Made by a program: the position numbers and the translations under genes. Source: Phyto melanocephala (Eukaryota > Arthropoda > Insecta > Diptera > Rhinophoridae). From it: a DNA stretch of 64,000 bases. The notes under the pieces were generated by a model that saw only the letters and a program-made list of their open reading frames with translations, made no database searches and was not told where the DNA came from. The stretch spans positions 56,832,997 to 56,896,996 of the forward strand of contig OW799237.1 of assembly GCA_941918925.1 (NCBI GenBank). Reading direction: 5' to 3'. This document shows, piece by piece, positions 34,312 through 46,924 of the stretch (positions within the stretch are counted from its first letter, which is position 1; every line of letters starts with the position of its first letter).

Positions 34312-34464
34312 AATGAAGGGAATTGACTAACAGAATACAGTTAACTTTGTAAAAATTCAAAATCAAAGATGGTGTCAGTAATAAAAACGAAATAGGAAGC
34401 ATGCACTCTGAATGAATGGTATTATTAGATTATGCTCAGCCGAATAAAGCACTCTTATTTGCTT
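34312..34464 (+). mobile_element. Family A HINE, 3' fragment
   Basis: Diverged GGAATTGACTAACAGAATACAG and AAAGATGGTGTC blocks are followed by a decayed palindrome and GCACTCTTATTTGCTT. Confidence 0.55.
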
Positions 34465-36690
34465 AATATTAAAATGTTTTGCACGCCAAAAATTCATGAT
34501 CTATTAGAATTTTTGTTCATATAATCGGATCAATTCACGCTAGGTAATTGTTGCTTTAGGCGATTAATAAACAAATTCTATATTTATGTACAAAATCGAG
34601 TTATCATCACAACTTGTGTATAATCAGTGTCAAGTATGAAAATTTAAAATTTTGCACTCTCTAGATGGCGCTGTAGCTGAACTATTAAAGCACATATTCA
34701 TAAATATGCATAAATAAAAATCTATTGTTTTTAAAATATATTAGCAATTTTTCAGTACTAAATTTTCTGAGAAAGATTTTTTTAACTTTTTAAAACAAAG
34801 AGCGATTTTGAGTTAGGTTTATCCCTGGTTTGAAATTATTTTAAATACAAAATTCTACGAACAAATTTTAATATTTAAAACCTTTATTTTGCAGTTGTAT
34901 ACCAAATTTATAATTTTTTTTATCAATTTTCAATTTAAGCCCGTGCGGCAAATTGGATCCCTCAACAATAACTCTTTCACTCGTTATATGAAAACGCAGA
35001 GGTGCGAAAGAAGAAGGAACGTTGAAAAGATTGCAGTATAATCAATAGACAATTATTTTTTACTAACAATGATATCAGAATTAATCTTAAAATCATTATT
35101 TTTATGGGGGCGATCAATGCGGACCGGGATCAACTAGTATATAAATCTGTTAAGTCGAACTATAAAGATACTTCCTGCAAATGTTTTTAAACTATGTTAA
35201 GTACTTAATACAACTCATTGTATAGAAAGCGGCCTATTTTTTACAGTTTTTTTTTACCTTTTTATTAACGGAAGATATTCAATAATTTTACTATTTTAGT
35301 TGACGAGATATTTTGTTTAAATGTAATATGCATGCACGCACACATATACATAATTTTCTTTTTTATTAACTATGAACTGAACAATTTAAGTATATAATTT
35401 ATATAATTATGAAAAAAAAAACTGAATTCAATGTCGTTTTAATTCTAAATCACATATTGCATATTAAATTTTCAATTTAATCGATATGTTTACGTTTCTA
35501 TATACTTGTGTATGTGTGCATGTATGTATGTATGTATGTATTCGCTTCTTTTTTAAAATGTAATACATGTACATGTATGTATGTATGAATGTGTATGAAC
35601 AGTTGTTCCATTCATACTATATCACACTGTTGTTTCCACTTTATATTTATCAATCATTTAATTGATTCACTTGTTGTTTATTGTACACGTGATTCTAAAG
35701 AAGGCCAACACTGTTATTGTTAATATGTACTTGCTATTGCTGTAATTGTTGTAATTGTGTTAATTTTTATTAAAAATTATTCCCTTAACATTTTTATACT
35801 TGTACGATAAATACGGGTATAATTATTCAAACATTAAATAATCAAATAACATTTGTTGTATTATAAATAATCTTCAGTCAACGGAAAACCCTTTTTCTTG
35901 TCTCTTGTTTGTTTGTTTGTTTGTTTTGCAATGTCATTCAATAATAAATAAAATTATTTAAAAATATCGGGTGACTTTTTAATCGTTTGAATTTAAAAAA
36001 TTGATTTAAAAACACACACACAAATTATACAGCAAAATTAAATATTTATTTGGGTATACATACATACATATGAATGCCTGACATAGGATTTGTAAAGATT
36101 ATTTTATGTAAATGCTGTGCTCCAATTTTGGCATAATTTTTCCAGCATTTCAAAAGCAGAAACAAACAAACAGCAAACAGAGTAAAATAATATAAGGTAA
36201 CGAAACAAAAGCTACCCTTTTAGTATTTTTGAAGATCAACTTGACAATCCAAAAACAGAAAATTGGTATTAAAGGGTTAAGCAAATTTTTGTATATAATA
36301 CAAAACAAGCTTTATTTATGTATATACTTACTAGCATATTACCTACCGGCTACTTTGATAGCACAGTTCTTACTATTTATTCAATACTTAAGTTCTATTT
36401 TTAATTATTAAATATTTTCTAGTTAAATTTACTTATATCTGATTCATTATATTTAGGAAAATAAAAAGTTCAATAAGGATGTATATCGGGATCAAAACCA
36501 ATACCAGTTTGAGTTTCAATATTTTAAAATTCATAAATTCAGATTATGGAAAAATTACTATAAAAATAATAAAAGTAACATTCAGACATCTTGGATTTTT
36601 AGTACCTGCTTTCACAAATTTATGTATACAAAATATAAAACAATAAAAATTATAAAATTCCTGGTCGTCCATATAACATTTAGAAGCAAT
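34465..36690. other. Non-coding; simple repeats only
   Basis: TATG/CATG tetranucleotide runs lie at about 35517-35590 and a TTTG run at about 35906-35926. No frame or exon that I can support. Confidence 0.45.
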
Positions 36691-36699
36691 AATCACTAA

Positions 36700-36900
36700 T
36701 TTTAAGAATCTATGTTCACATACTTAAAAATACAAAAAAAAAAACCAATAAAAATGCAAAGAACGATCTTCTGTGTCGCCCATATCATTTTCATTCTCAA
36801 CTTGAATCTGTAGTCCCTTATTTCAAAATTCTAGCTGCATAAACGTAGAAAACACAAAGAGTACCAAACAAAAAAAGTACAATTCTTGGGTTTTCCATAT
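36700..36900 (-). repeat. Minus-strand units of the ~110-bp minisatellite family
   Basis: It shows GTCGCCCATATCATTTTCATTCTCAAC and CAAAATTCTAGCTGCATAAACGTAGAAAA-type words, the reverse complement of the unit at 5.5-6.3 kb. About two units. Confidence 0.6.
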
Positions 36901-36939
36901 CAATATACTAATTCTAAGTTCAAAATTAAAAAAAAATAT

Positions 36940-37715
36940 ATATTTACTAAATTATTCGGGATATGCTTCCTTAATTTTTCAATAATATTTATTTGGTTGT
37001 TGGGTCTAAGCTGGTTTATATGCATTTCACTGGTGCTTATGCCAGATCATCAGTAAACCTTTACCCAAATTCTTGAAAAAGTTTAAAATGTTATAAGTTA
37101 TATTTTCAAATTCTCATTAACAAAATGAGAATTCAAAAATAAAACAAAAAAAACTATAAAAAACTTTTTCAAAAACCCAACCAACAATTTTTCAATTTAT
37201 TTTATTTTTCTAATCCCTTCTGAATTTGGCTAACCGTTGGTTTACACTAAATGCCTAGAGGGGCAACCGAAAAATAAAATCTTCTTTTATTACATATTTA
37301 CTAAATTATTCGGGATATGCTACCTTCATTTTTCAATAATATTTATTTGGTTGTTGGGTCTAAGCTGGTTAATATGCATTTCACTGGTGCTTATGCCAGA
37401 TCATCAGTAAACCTTTACCCAAATTCTTGAAAAAGTTTAAAATGTTATAAGTTATATTTTCAAATTCTCATTAACAAAATGAGAATTCAAAAATAAAACA
37501 AAAAAACTATAAAAAACTTTTTCAAAAACCCAACCAACAATTTGTCAATTTTAATTTATTTTATTTTTATTTTTTATTGTAATGAGAATTTGAAAATATA
37601 ACTTATTACATTTTAAACTTTTTCAAGAATTTGGGTAAAGGTTTACTGATGATCTGGCATAAGCACCAGTGAAATGCATATAAACGAGCTTAGACCCAAC
37701 AACCAAATAAATAAA
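36940..37715. repeat. Foldback repeat: two direct copies plus one inverted copy
   Basis: Copy 1 (36940-37200) and copy 2 (37295-37550) are nearly identical. They start TATTTACTAAATTATTCGGG and contain GGTTGTTGGGTCTAAGC and CTTATGCCAGATCATCAGTAAACC. They are separated by a 95-bp spacer. The inverted copy at 37579-37712 holds the complementary sequence and ends CCCAACAACCAAATAAATA. So copy 2 plus the inverted arm could form a ~130-bp stem, the shape of a foldback MITE whose left arm was duplicated. Confidence 0.8.
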
Positions 37716-38019
37716 AAAATATATATGTATTTTAATCTACTCTATTTTGCATAAAAATAATTATTTTCTAAAAAGTTATGAATGTGTTTAAATTTTTACT
37801 AAATTACATAATTGTTTATGTCTGGTGTTTTTTCCTATTACAAATATTATGCAAACTCGCCCTGTAAAAAGGAATTATACATTGTTTCCGGCATTTTCCC
37901 CATAAAGTTTTTAAAAATTTCACCTAAATAAATGTCCATATTTTATTAGGCGATAATAACTATTATATTATGTCCTATTATATAAATATAGGATTTTTTT
38001 TAAGTAACAAAAAGAGGTA

Positions 38020-38740
38020 AAATTGTTACCCCTTATGCATGCGAATTTGAAAAAAGTGCCGAAATCCTATTAATATTTTTTTGCGGATTGACTAATACAA
38101 ATAAACTTTTTTTCCTAGCTATGTGTTTGGAAGTTACATAAGGTACCACAAAAATGATAGTTTTTCCCCTTAGGAGTTGAAAATGCAAAAAAAGACCTGA
38201 GACCTATCTGCTTGTTTTTTGTGTAAATTACAATACCCTTCTAAGTTATTGTGTATTATTTTTAGTTTAGCAGATATAAGGTTTTATATTATAGATATTT
38301 AAACATTTTAAACTTGGAATTTATACATTAACACGGAAAATCCCAAATATGCACTTTTTCTCTTTTTTTGGTACTTTTTGTATTTTATACGTTTATGAAG
38401 CTAGAATTTTGAAATCAGAAACTATTGATTCGAGCTTCGGCTGAAAATGTAAAGGGCGACCACAAAAGTGCTTTTTTGAATTTTATTGTAATTTTTGTGT
38501 TTTCGACATTTGTGAAGCTAGAATTTCGAAATTAGTGACTATTGATACAAGGTAAAATTGAAAATGTTATGGGCAACCAAAGAAATACTTTTGTAAATTT
38601 GTTTTTGTATTTTCAACGTTTAGGTAACAAGAATTTCGAAATTAGTGAAATTGTGAAGCTAAAATTGTGAAATAAAGGACTATTGATACAAAGCCAGACT
38701 AAAAATGTTATGGGCGACTAAAAAAATCCCTTTTTGCCTG
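38020..38740 (+). repeat. Second copy of the minisatellite-bearing repeat
   Basis: The arm at 38040-38200 is inverted relative to 5085-5240. The units at 38330-38740 are direct relatives of 5540-6290 (TTTATGAAGCTAGAATTTTG, AAAATGTTATGGGC). The opposed orientation of arm and array differs from the first copy. Confidence 0.6.
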
Positions 38741-38795
38741 ATAATCCAAGTTGACTCTAAAGATTTTAGTAAAGGACACAATGTTACTTTTATTA

Positions 38796-39749
38796 TTATA
38801 CCCACCACGAAAAAATGTTGTAACACATCGAAGTATCCATTTTAGACCCCATAAAGTATACATATATATCCTGAGTCCTGTCTAGCTATATATGTCCGTC
38901 CGTCTGTTGAAAGCACGTTAGAGCTCGAACCGAAAAAGTTAGGGGGCTCAAATTTTGCCAGAATATTTCTCACTTCTTGTTTGGTGGGCTAAATCGGAAT
39001 ATCAGAAAGAGAGTTATACCTCGTAATGCAAGAGTAGGCCAAAAAAAAAAACATGTCCTTCCAACATCGAATAAAATGCAATTGTGTCCAAACGCATTGA
39101 CGTAAAGCCATGAAATTTCGAATATATAGAAAATTAGATGTCTGAATCAGAAATTTTGCAAACATTGATTTTGGGGCAAAGACTTTGTACTAACGGAAAA
39201 TAAATGAAACACCCTACTTTTACGCCCACCTCCCATATAACGCTTTATCTTAAATTCATATAACTTATCTATAAATTTAGATTTTTGAAGAATAAAGGGC
39301 TCTATATTGAAATATCTGAGTTGAGTTTATTGGCAGAAACTACTTCGACACGCCTACTATGATGACGTAATCTACACTTAATGAAATTTAAAAGCTTATA
39401 AAACCGACAAAATTGGAGGAATGATTATGAAATTTCGTACATATAACATTCTAGTCAATGTCATTATGCCAGAAAATTATGGTGACACGCCCACTTCAAC
39501 GCTCACCTCCCTATGAATAAAGATTTTGGAGGAATAAAGGACTATTTAAAAATATCTAAGTTGTATTTATTAGCAAAAAACCTTATTGACACGCCTACTT
39601 CAACGCCCACTTTTGTTGAAAAACTAATTTTACGAAAACATTTTATAAGCATATCGAAGTTATACAAAAAAAGTAAAACATATTTTAGTATAAAGAGATT
39701 ATTCTATAGCGATTACTGGTTATAACAAAATATGGTGCTTTTACTTGTT
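38796..39749 (+). mobile_element. Family B HINE
   Basis: It runs from TTATACCCACCACGAAAAAATG, through GTCCGTCTGTTGAAAGCACG and ACGCCCACCTCCCATATAACGC, to GGTGCTTTTACTTGTT. The closing palindrome has been lost, but the very end remains. The 70-codon frame at 39513-39725 is part of the repeat. Confidence 0.75.
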
Positions 39750-40850
39750 TCTGTTTTTATAGAGAATTTTTTTTGTTTTTTTTTTTTATTTTTATAAGCA
39801 GTTTTGAGAATTTTTATTTTTTTAATTTTTGTTATAAATAGTTTTGAGAGTTTTTTGTAGTTTGAATTTGATACTTGTGTTTATTCGAAGTTTTCGTATA
39901 ATGCATTATGTTTGGCTTAAGTTAATTTTTATAAAAATTATTGTACCTCTAAAAACAATTATATTTAATTGTATAAGTATTAAAGTATACTGAAAAAGAG
40001 ATCGAATAATAGTTTTAGGAAGTATAAAAATTTGTATACAAAATTAACTTAAGCCAAAAATAACAGATTAAATATATAAAAATATTTGTATTTGTTTTTT
40101 TTATTTTTTTATACATTTTTTAAGTTGTTTTAAGTTTTATTTTTTAAAGACCTAAGTTTTTTGTTACTTATTACCCTTCGATTTTTCAAATGACGACTTT
40201 TGAGGTACCTCTAAATTTTGGTTTATAACTTTTTTTTAGGATAAAGAAAATTTAATTTATGTGATGCACTCCGCTAGGCAACTAATCAATAAGCACACTG
40301 CAATCAATTTGGTAAAAAATTTACCGCTATTATCTTGAAGAGTGTAAAAATAAAAATAGGGGTTCCACAATACCCGAAGTTACTCTACTATTATTATAGT
40401 AATATATTATTATTATTATTATTATTTTGTACGCCTGTCATGGTTTTAGAAAATTGAGATCTCTTAACATGAAATATAGTAGAAAGAAATTAATGGCAGA
40501 TTTAAAAACGTTAACACCGTGATTTTGAACTCTTTCCGATATAATTTTATAGGTTAAAGTCATCCATGAAAAGTGTTCCTAACATCTCTAACTATGTTTT
40601 ATAACGTTACTTGTAATTTATTCACGGATTAGTGCTTCTTTGTATACAATGTTATTATTTCAGAATGTTACTAATTTAAACTCATATCTACCAGATGCTA
40701 TATATTTACTTCTTTTTTGTGATTTTCTTTTACTATTATTAACTTTTATAAAAATGTATAGAACACATAGTGGTGTGTATGTACGTGCACTCTACCTTTT
40801 AATAGTTTTTATACTATTATAGATTTCAACAATTAATTTTAAAGCTTTTA
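39750..40850. other. Non-coding, T-rich; (ATT)n at 40405-40427
   Basis: No gene is supported. The 60-codon frame at 40640-40822 is hydrophobic and T-rich and is probably chance. Confidence 0.4.
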
Positions 40851-40879
40851 AACCAAATTTAAGAATGTTTGCTATCAGT

Positions 40880-41251
40880 ATTCGTTAGGTAGTATTTCAA
40901 TCGTGGGAGGATGACACTACCTCTGCTCCAATCGTAACCATTTTTGGTTGTAAAAAGGAAACTGTCGTCAAAATTGCTTGTACAAAGTTTCACCTAAATT
41001 AGGTTTATAGTTTCCTATATATGACATCAAATGTATTTTTTGTATATATGATATACCAAGCCCCCTGGTCTGATCCTATCAATAAGGAAATTGTTATCAA
41101 AGTTATTCGTAGAAAGTTTTGAAGGAATAGCACGCCTACCGCGTTCGGAGGGTAGACCAAGAGCATTGGTAAACATTTTTTTTAAATTGAATAAGTAGTT
41201 TCAAAGAAAATATACAAACACACATTTTCTCTTTATTATATTAGTATAAAC
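40880..41251 (+). repeat. Unclassified dispersed-repeat tail
   Basis: Two loosely similar units (around TGCTTGTACAAAGTTTCACC and TTATTCGTAGAAAGTTTTGAAGG) are followed by an A-rich tail and CTTTATTATATTAGTATAAA. The style resembles the units at 43.7-44.2 and 50.7-50.9 kb. Confidence 0.35.
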
Positions 41252-42304
41252 ATATCGTCGCAAGAATTAAAGAACGCTGTAACTGACAAAAAATCACTTT
41301 TATCAGAAAAAAAATACTGCGTCGATTGGTACCCGTCACATATTTGTATTATGAAAAAAATTCACTTACGACGTCTGAGCTTTGAAAAATACCAGTGTCT
41401 TTTTTGTCGTAAGCTTAACAAAAACTAGTATTTTTTACAATTGTTGCTTACGACACTTTTGCGTCAGAAAAATTTTTTTAAACTGACGCTTACGCCATTC
41501 TTTGCGCATGTGATTCATAATAAAGTATCAGTTATTACAAATAAATATCATTTATTTTAAAAATTATTCAAGATACCACTTTTTGTCAGTAATAAAGTTT
41601 TAAAAGTGTGACGCTCATCCTGAAGGTGCCCGGTGAAATAAATACTTTGTTCATAATTAAAATTTTAATCATTGTAGTTTCGAATTTTTTTTGGTTTAGA
41701 TCTCATGAAAAAGCCGGTTGAAAGGCTGTAACAAACAAACATATTCTTTAAAAATGATGTTAATATTTATATTTCTACCATAAATATAAAAAGATCTATG
41801 GCAGATGATGCTGAACATTCCGAAATTTTACTTGGAAATGTGAATAACGCTAAACCATATGAAAATTTATACACCACCAAATTACCGATTTCTTACCAAA
41901 AATACAATGATTTAAAAAGTCCTGTAAAGAAGGAAATTATAACACATAACTACGCAAAAGAATTTCTGGACCTGCACCACAACAATAACGCAGCAGATTG
42001 CCTACCACAAACCGATGTTTGTTTCCATATAAAAACAATTGTAGATACAGCAATTTATAGCTCTGTGGAAGAAAAATCGCTTGTTGTAAGTCGCAGAATC
42101 ACCGGGAATAATAGACTTGAGTGGAAATGTTTACAGCCAATATATAAAGCGAAAAAAAAATAAAAATAGGTTTTTAAAATTATATTCCTAAGTTGTATAG
42201 TTTTTGTAATATATTTTTAATTCTACTTTCATACAGGTTTTTTGGCTCTGGTGAACATTTTATGTTTTGTCAGTTACAGCGTTTTTTTATTCTTGCGGCG
42301 ATAT
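41252..42304 (+). mobile_element. Unclassified TIR element with a 121-codon ORF
   Basis: 40-bp terminal inverted repeats match at 37 of 40 positions (ATATCGTCGCAAGAATTAAA... and its right partner, with GCTGTAACTGACAAAA inside). A 20-bp exact direct repeat, CTTTATTATATTAGTATAAA, flanks both sides (41231-41250, one base gap; 42305-42324, no gap). That is longer than target duplications of the cut-and-paste superfamilies I know. Four TTACGAC/GTCGTAA-type words lie between 41365 and 41495. One ORF is present at 41798-42163. Confidence 0.6.
41798..42163 (+). CDS. Hypothetical 121-aa protein inside the TIR element
   Basis: The ATG has a fair context (GATCTATGGCA) and the stop TAA lies just before an A-rich tract. 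The protein is hydrophilic and starts with an acidic stretch (MADDAEHSEI). It has a central region with SYQKYNDLKSPVKKE and HNYAKEFLDLHH, two Cys (CLPQTDVC), and a basic C-terminus (KAKKK). There is no signal peptide or membrane segment. The composition is unlike the random AT-rich frames elsewhere in the window, which supports real coding origin. I recognise no domain. It could be a DNA-binding accessory protein of the element or a captured gene fragment; both are guesses. Confidence 0.5.
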   Translation: MADDAEHSEILLGNVNNAKPYENLYTTKLPISYQKYNDLKSPVKKEIITHNYAKEFLDLHHNNNAADCLPQTDVCFHIKTIVDTAIYSSVEEKSLVVSRRITGNNRLEWKCLQPIYKAKKK

Positions 42305-42329
42305 CTTTATTATATTAGTATAAATAAGT

Positions 42330-43341
42330 AAAACCGGACCACAACACAATCGAATAAAATGCAATTATGTCTAAACGCATTGACGTAAAGCGATGAAATT
42401 TCGGATGTATATTTCCTGAGTAAAACAATATCGTTCTCTGAAAATTGCCCAAATCTATGCATTACGAAAGGAGTTATAGATCAAAATGTACGAAAATTTA
42501 TACCGCAGAGTGCCTTTTTCGGCCAACTTAATATTAAAAACGTAATAAAACTGACAAAATTAGATGTGTGATTCTGAAATTTTCCAAAAATTGCTCTTGG
42601 ATCTATCTAATGACTTGCAATAACGGAAAATTAACGTGACACGCCTACTTCAACGCCCATCTTCCATCTTCTTTATCTTAAATTCATATGATTTCTCTCT
42701 GGACTATGGTTTGGAAAGAATTAGGAATTTTATATTAAAATTTCCAAGTTGAATTTATCAGCAGAAACTACTTTGACACGCCTTCCTCAACGCCGACTTC
42801 TCACATAATTTACTTTTAATAAAATTTAAAAGCTCATAAAACCGACAGAATTAGATGTATGATGATAAAATTTTACATATATAGCTTTCTGGTCAATGTC
42901 GTTGTTATGTAAGAAAGTTAAGGTGACACGCCCACCTCCCATATAACGCTTTATCTTGTATTCATATTTTTATATGGACAAAAATTAAAAAAAAAAAGAA
43001 ATCTGTAATGGATTAATTAATTTTAAAAGTGGAGGTGACATGCCCACACAAAGACAAAATTATAAACTACCTCTGGGTACCAAATTTTACTCTTCAGCTT
43101 CCGTAAAAATACAACAATTGAAAATAAGAGTCAGTAGTATCATTTCTAATGTAAAAATTCTTATTGTTTCATTGTAAGACTAAATTTACGAAAATATTTT
43201 ACTAGCATATCGAAGTTATACAAAAAAAGTAAAACATATTTTAGTATAAAGAGATTTTTCTATAGCGATTACTGTTAATAACAAAATAATAAATATTGTG
43301 CTATAAAAGTACATCAAATTGGTGGTGGGCTCTTACTTGTT
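42330..43341 (+). mobile_element. Family B HINE, 5'-truncated
   Basis: It starts inside the element at AATCGAATAAAATGCAATTATG and runs to GGTGGTGGGCTCTTACTTGTTA. The palindrome has been deleted so that GGTGGTGGG joins CTCTTACTTGTT directly. Confidence 0.75.
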
Positions 43342-43689
43342 ATTTAATCTTTGTCAACGCTAGTGCATATCGGGTTAATAAATATCCTTTCTAAAAATTA
43401 ACAACATTAAATTCAACATTTTCTGTGAAAACATTATCATACGTGATATTCCGATGAAGATGTATTGAAGTGAAGTGACATACGTACGATTAAGACGGAT
43501 TTATATTTAATACATTATTAATAATGGTAAAGAAAGGCATTTAAAAATATAGTTTCCCAAATATCCTTTCAAATGTAAATTTTATACAAAAATTTTAAAA
43601 ATATTTACAAATAAATATAGTTCGCAAATATACCTCAAATATATTTTCTTAGTATTGAGGCTGCTTCGTCCTATTTTCTTATTTTGTTT

Positions 43690-44235
43690 TTTTTTTTTTT
43701 CAATCAAACCATATCATAGTAATTACAAATACAACACAAAAGATTCAGCGAAATCGGTAGAAGCTTTTTCAATTGATGCTTTTACAAGCTTTAATTGATT
43801 AATGATGCAGTTGTATTTTACATAAATATGTATTGAAATGTGTTTTATTTGATTGGAAGTTGCCATGAACAGATTGTTTATAATTTTTTTTTCATATGAC
43901 CTATGTCTTGTTAATTATGTATACAACAGAAAAAAAATCGACCAAGTCCGTAAAGACATTTTTAAGTTATGCTCTTACAAACATACATACATACATACAT
44001 ACGGTTTTTATTTATATAGTTGTTATCCTAATATTTATGAATACAACAAAAATAAGATTAGCGAAATCCATCAAGCCATTCTAAAGTGATGCTTTGACAG
44101 ATATGCTACCAGGCTAACCTTTTTAATTTTTCCTCTTGAAACCTTGTCATAGTTTTTACGAATACAGCAGAAAAAGAATCAGCGAAATCGGTTAAGACGT
44201 GTTAAAGTTATGCTCTTATATATTATTACAGAAGG
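43690..44235 (+). repeat. Dispersed repeat with ~120-bp units
   Basis: Three to four loose units contain GAATACAACAGAAAAAGAATCAGCGAAATCGGTTAAG and GTTATGCTCTTA-type words, one followed by (CATA)n at 43979-44001. Related sequence lies at 50740-50895. The two overlapping ORFs at 43853-44089 are shadows of this repeat. Confidence 0.5.
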
Positions 44236-44857
44236 CAAAAAACTAAATTTCGTAAAAAAAATGAGTTAGGGCCGTTCTACCTTCGGCCATCGATATGTAG
44301 ATGCGGAAATTTGTGTTTTATATGTATATATTTTATACATCATTAGACAGTTTTTTACCTGTCCATATAATATTGATTTATAATTTAGAAACTGTGTCAG
44401 TTCTAATTAAACATTCTACTTAAATTCCAAGCTTGTCGCACAATAAATAAACGCAAACTATTTGAAAATATTTTTTAGGTTCAGTGCCTTCTTTATGCCA
44501 AAAATAATACATAATATGTATGTATCGATGAATCGATTATATTTCGAAAAAATCACATATTGGCAACGAGCAATAAATAAAAGTTTTACTTCCGATTTTT
44601 ATAAAATAAAAAATATATACTTCCAATTTATTAAAATTGTGATCATCGTATACAAGTTGTTGTATGAATGTTTGTATTCATTAATATTTGATATTTGTAT
44701 GTACTCTGAATGCAAATTTTATTTTATTAATTTTTAGCAAATTGATTACAGTAAACAACTGTATTATTTTATTTCTTAATGTTTTCTTACGCACATTCAC
44801 ACCAAAAGATACAGATAGGGTAGGGTAATTAACATATTTTATCTATGTCTGTATATA
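44236..44857. other. Non-coding
   Basis: AT-rich. The 91-codon frame at 44462-44737 does not begin with a convincing start and has low-complexity F/Y/I/K content. I do not call it. Confidence 0.4.
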
Positions 44858-45550
44858 ACAAGTAAGAGCTGTGCCGAATTTTTTATACCCACCACCAATT
44901 TGTACTTTTTTTGCAGTAATAGTTATGGAATAATCTATGTATCATATTCTTTGTATAACGTTGATATGCTAGTAAAATGTTTTCGTAAATTTAGTCTTTC
45001 AATGAAAGTGGGCATCATGGTAGGCGTGTCATTATAGTTTCTGCAAATAAATAAAACTGAGATATTTCAACATAGTCCTTTATTCTTCTTCAAAAAACTT
45101 TGTTATATGGAATCTAGGCGTTAAAGTGGGCGTGTCACCTCCATTTTCTTGCATAAAAATTATCTTGACTAGAAAGCTATATGTACAAAAATTTCATCAT
45201 CATACCTCTAATTTTGTACGTTTTGTGAGCTTTTATATTTCATTAACAGTAGATTACGTGATAAGTAGGCGTTATAGTAGGCGTGTCGAAGTGATTTATG
45301 CTAATAAACACAATTTAGATATTTCAATATAGTCCTTTATTCTTTCAAAATCTTTATTCATAGAGAAATTATATGAATTTGAGATAAAGCGTTATATGGG
45401 ACGTTGGCGTAAAATTGGGCGTGTCACATTTGTTTTCCGTTAGTGCAAAGCCTTTGACCAAAAAGGTATGGTTGCAAAATTTCAGAATCATGCATCTAAT
45501 TTTGTCAATTTTCCGTTATAAATTTTGAATATACCAGAAAGCACACAATA
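44858..45550 (-). mobile_element. Family B HINE, interrupted
   Basis: The 3' end is at 44858 (ACAAGTAAGAGC). The palindrome is partly deleted. It continues to the CCAGAAAGCACACAATAAAATT region, where the mariner element at 45.56-46.7 kb begins. A short piece of the same repeat (CTTTACTTTATGGGGTCTAAAATGG) reappears at about 46710-46745. Confidence 0.7.
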
Positions 45551-45586
45551 AAATTCTTTTTTTCTGTGAAAGTACGTTCGATACCA

Positions 45587-46603
45587 TTATGTATGGAACT
45601 CGATTTCTTTTGCATGGCCACCACGGGCACGCTTGCAGAAGTCCAGACGCTGAACCCAATTTTCGACGGTTTTCAAGCATAAATCGGGCGATACTGCTGC
45701 AATTTCACGTTCGATATTCGTACGAAGTTTATCATCAATCGTCGCTGGCTTGTTGGCATAGACCAGAGACTTGACGTAGCCCCACAGAAAATAGTCTAAC
45801 GGCGTCAAATCGCACGACCGAGGCGGTCAATCGACTGGACCATTTCATGAAATAACACGTTCTCCGAAATTGGTTTCCAATAAATTGATTGTGACATTCG
45901 CTGTATGGCTTGTGGCGCCGTCCTGTTGGAACCACATGGCCTCCAAGTCCATATCATCCAATTGGGGCCAAAAATATTCTGTTATCATTCAACGGTAGCA
46001 ATTCCCATTCACAGTAACGCGCCGGTCTTGATCATCACGGAAGAAGTACGGTCTAATGACGCCGCCGGTCCATAAACCGCACCAAACCGTAATTTTTTTT
46101 TCGGGATGCAATGATGACTCATGGAGTACGTTTGGATTGCTCTCTGACCAATAACGCATATTTTGCTTATTGACGAAGCCATTCAGCCAGAAATGAGCCT
46201 CATCGCTGAAGATGATTTTTGATGAAAGTCCGAATTATTTTCAAGTTGTTGCTCAGCCTAATTCACGAACATACGACGCTTCTGGTGGTCAAGCGGCTTC
46301 AGTTCTGCGTCAATTTGATCTTGCAAGGATGTAGGCCAAGATCTTTTCGCAAAATTCGCCACAACGACGTCACAAAGATGCCCAACGCTTGAGAACGACG
46401 TGTGAGAGACACATTTGGGCGTTTTTCAACTGAAGCCTCAGCGGCAGCTATATTCTCGACACTACGGGAACTTCTCTGTCTCACTGGCACGGAAACATTT
46501 TGTACTGTGCCTGTGGATTCAAATTTTTCCACTAGACGCTCAACTGTTGATCTGGTAGGATTTTAATAATTTCGACTAGTTGTTGGCTCGTATATCTTTC
46601 CAT
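45587..46603 (-). pseudogene. Mariner/IS630-type transposase pseudogene, nearly full length
   Basis: The minus-strand start at 46603 reads MERYTSQQLVEIIKILP. It is followed by the second helix-turn-helix region (SVENIAAAEASVEK, SQALGI, WRILRKDLGLHPCKI). A catalytic-domain piece has WFQQDGATSHTA (one Asp). The C-terminal piece is DLTPLDYFLWGYVKS (last catalytic Asp) and ends CKRARGGHAKEIEFHT. Length (about 1.02 kb) matches the ~340-residue family. Stops (for example after QQLSV) and frameshifts inactivate it. The DNA-cutting chemistry of the family is known; this copy is a fossil inside a family B repeat. Confidence 0.8.
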
Positions 46604-46749
46604 CATGAAATGGCAAAACTTACTGAAGAGAAATGTCAAAAGAGCGGCAAAAAATATGGTGTCGTTTGCTGTCCCTATCGGTCTACTTTTGTAGCGTGCC
46701 TGTTGAAACCCCTTTACTTTATGGGGTCTAAAATGGATATCTCGATGCC

Positions 46750-46924
46750 AATAATATATGATGATAATGCAATATTTCCCAGCGTTGTTCAAGCGTATAC
46801 ACAACCATATTCGTTCAGCGGAAGGATAAAACTAATTATCTGTCAAATCAGACATGAGCTAAGTGTTACCATTCACGAAAAAAGTACTAGTTGAAGAAAA
46901 AAACGTTAGATGGCGGACCCTATA
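46750..46924 (-). mobile_element. Terminal fragment of mariner family M2
   Basis: GCAATATTTCCCAGCGTTGTTCAAGCGTATACACAACC through GTTAGATGGCGGACCCT matches 7140-7293 of the deletion derivative, including its terminal repeat. Confidence 0.8.

Noticed and set aside
44462..44737. 91-codon ORF
   Set aside because: No good start, low-complexity composition typical of AT-rich random frames, no repeat or homology that I recognise.
46532..46894. Overlapping ORFs at the left end of the mariner pseudogene
   Set aside because: They run across the junction of the transposase N-terminus, a HINE scrap and an M2 terminal fragment, so they are chimeric shadows.
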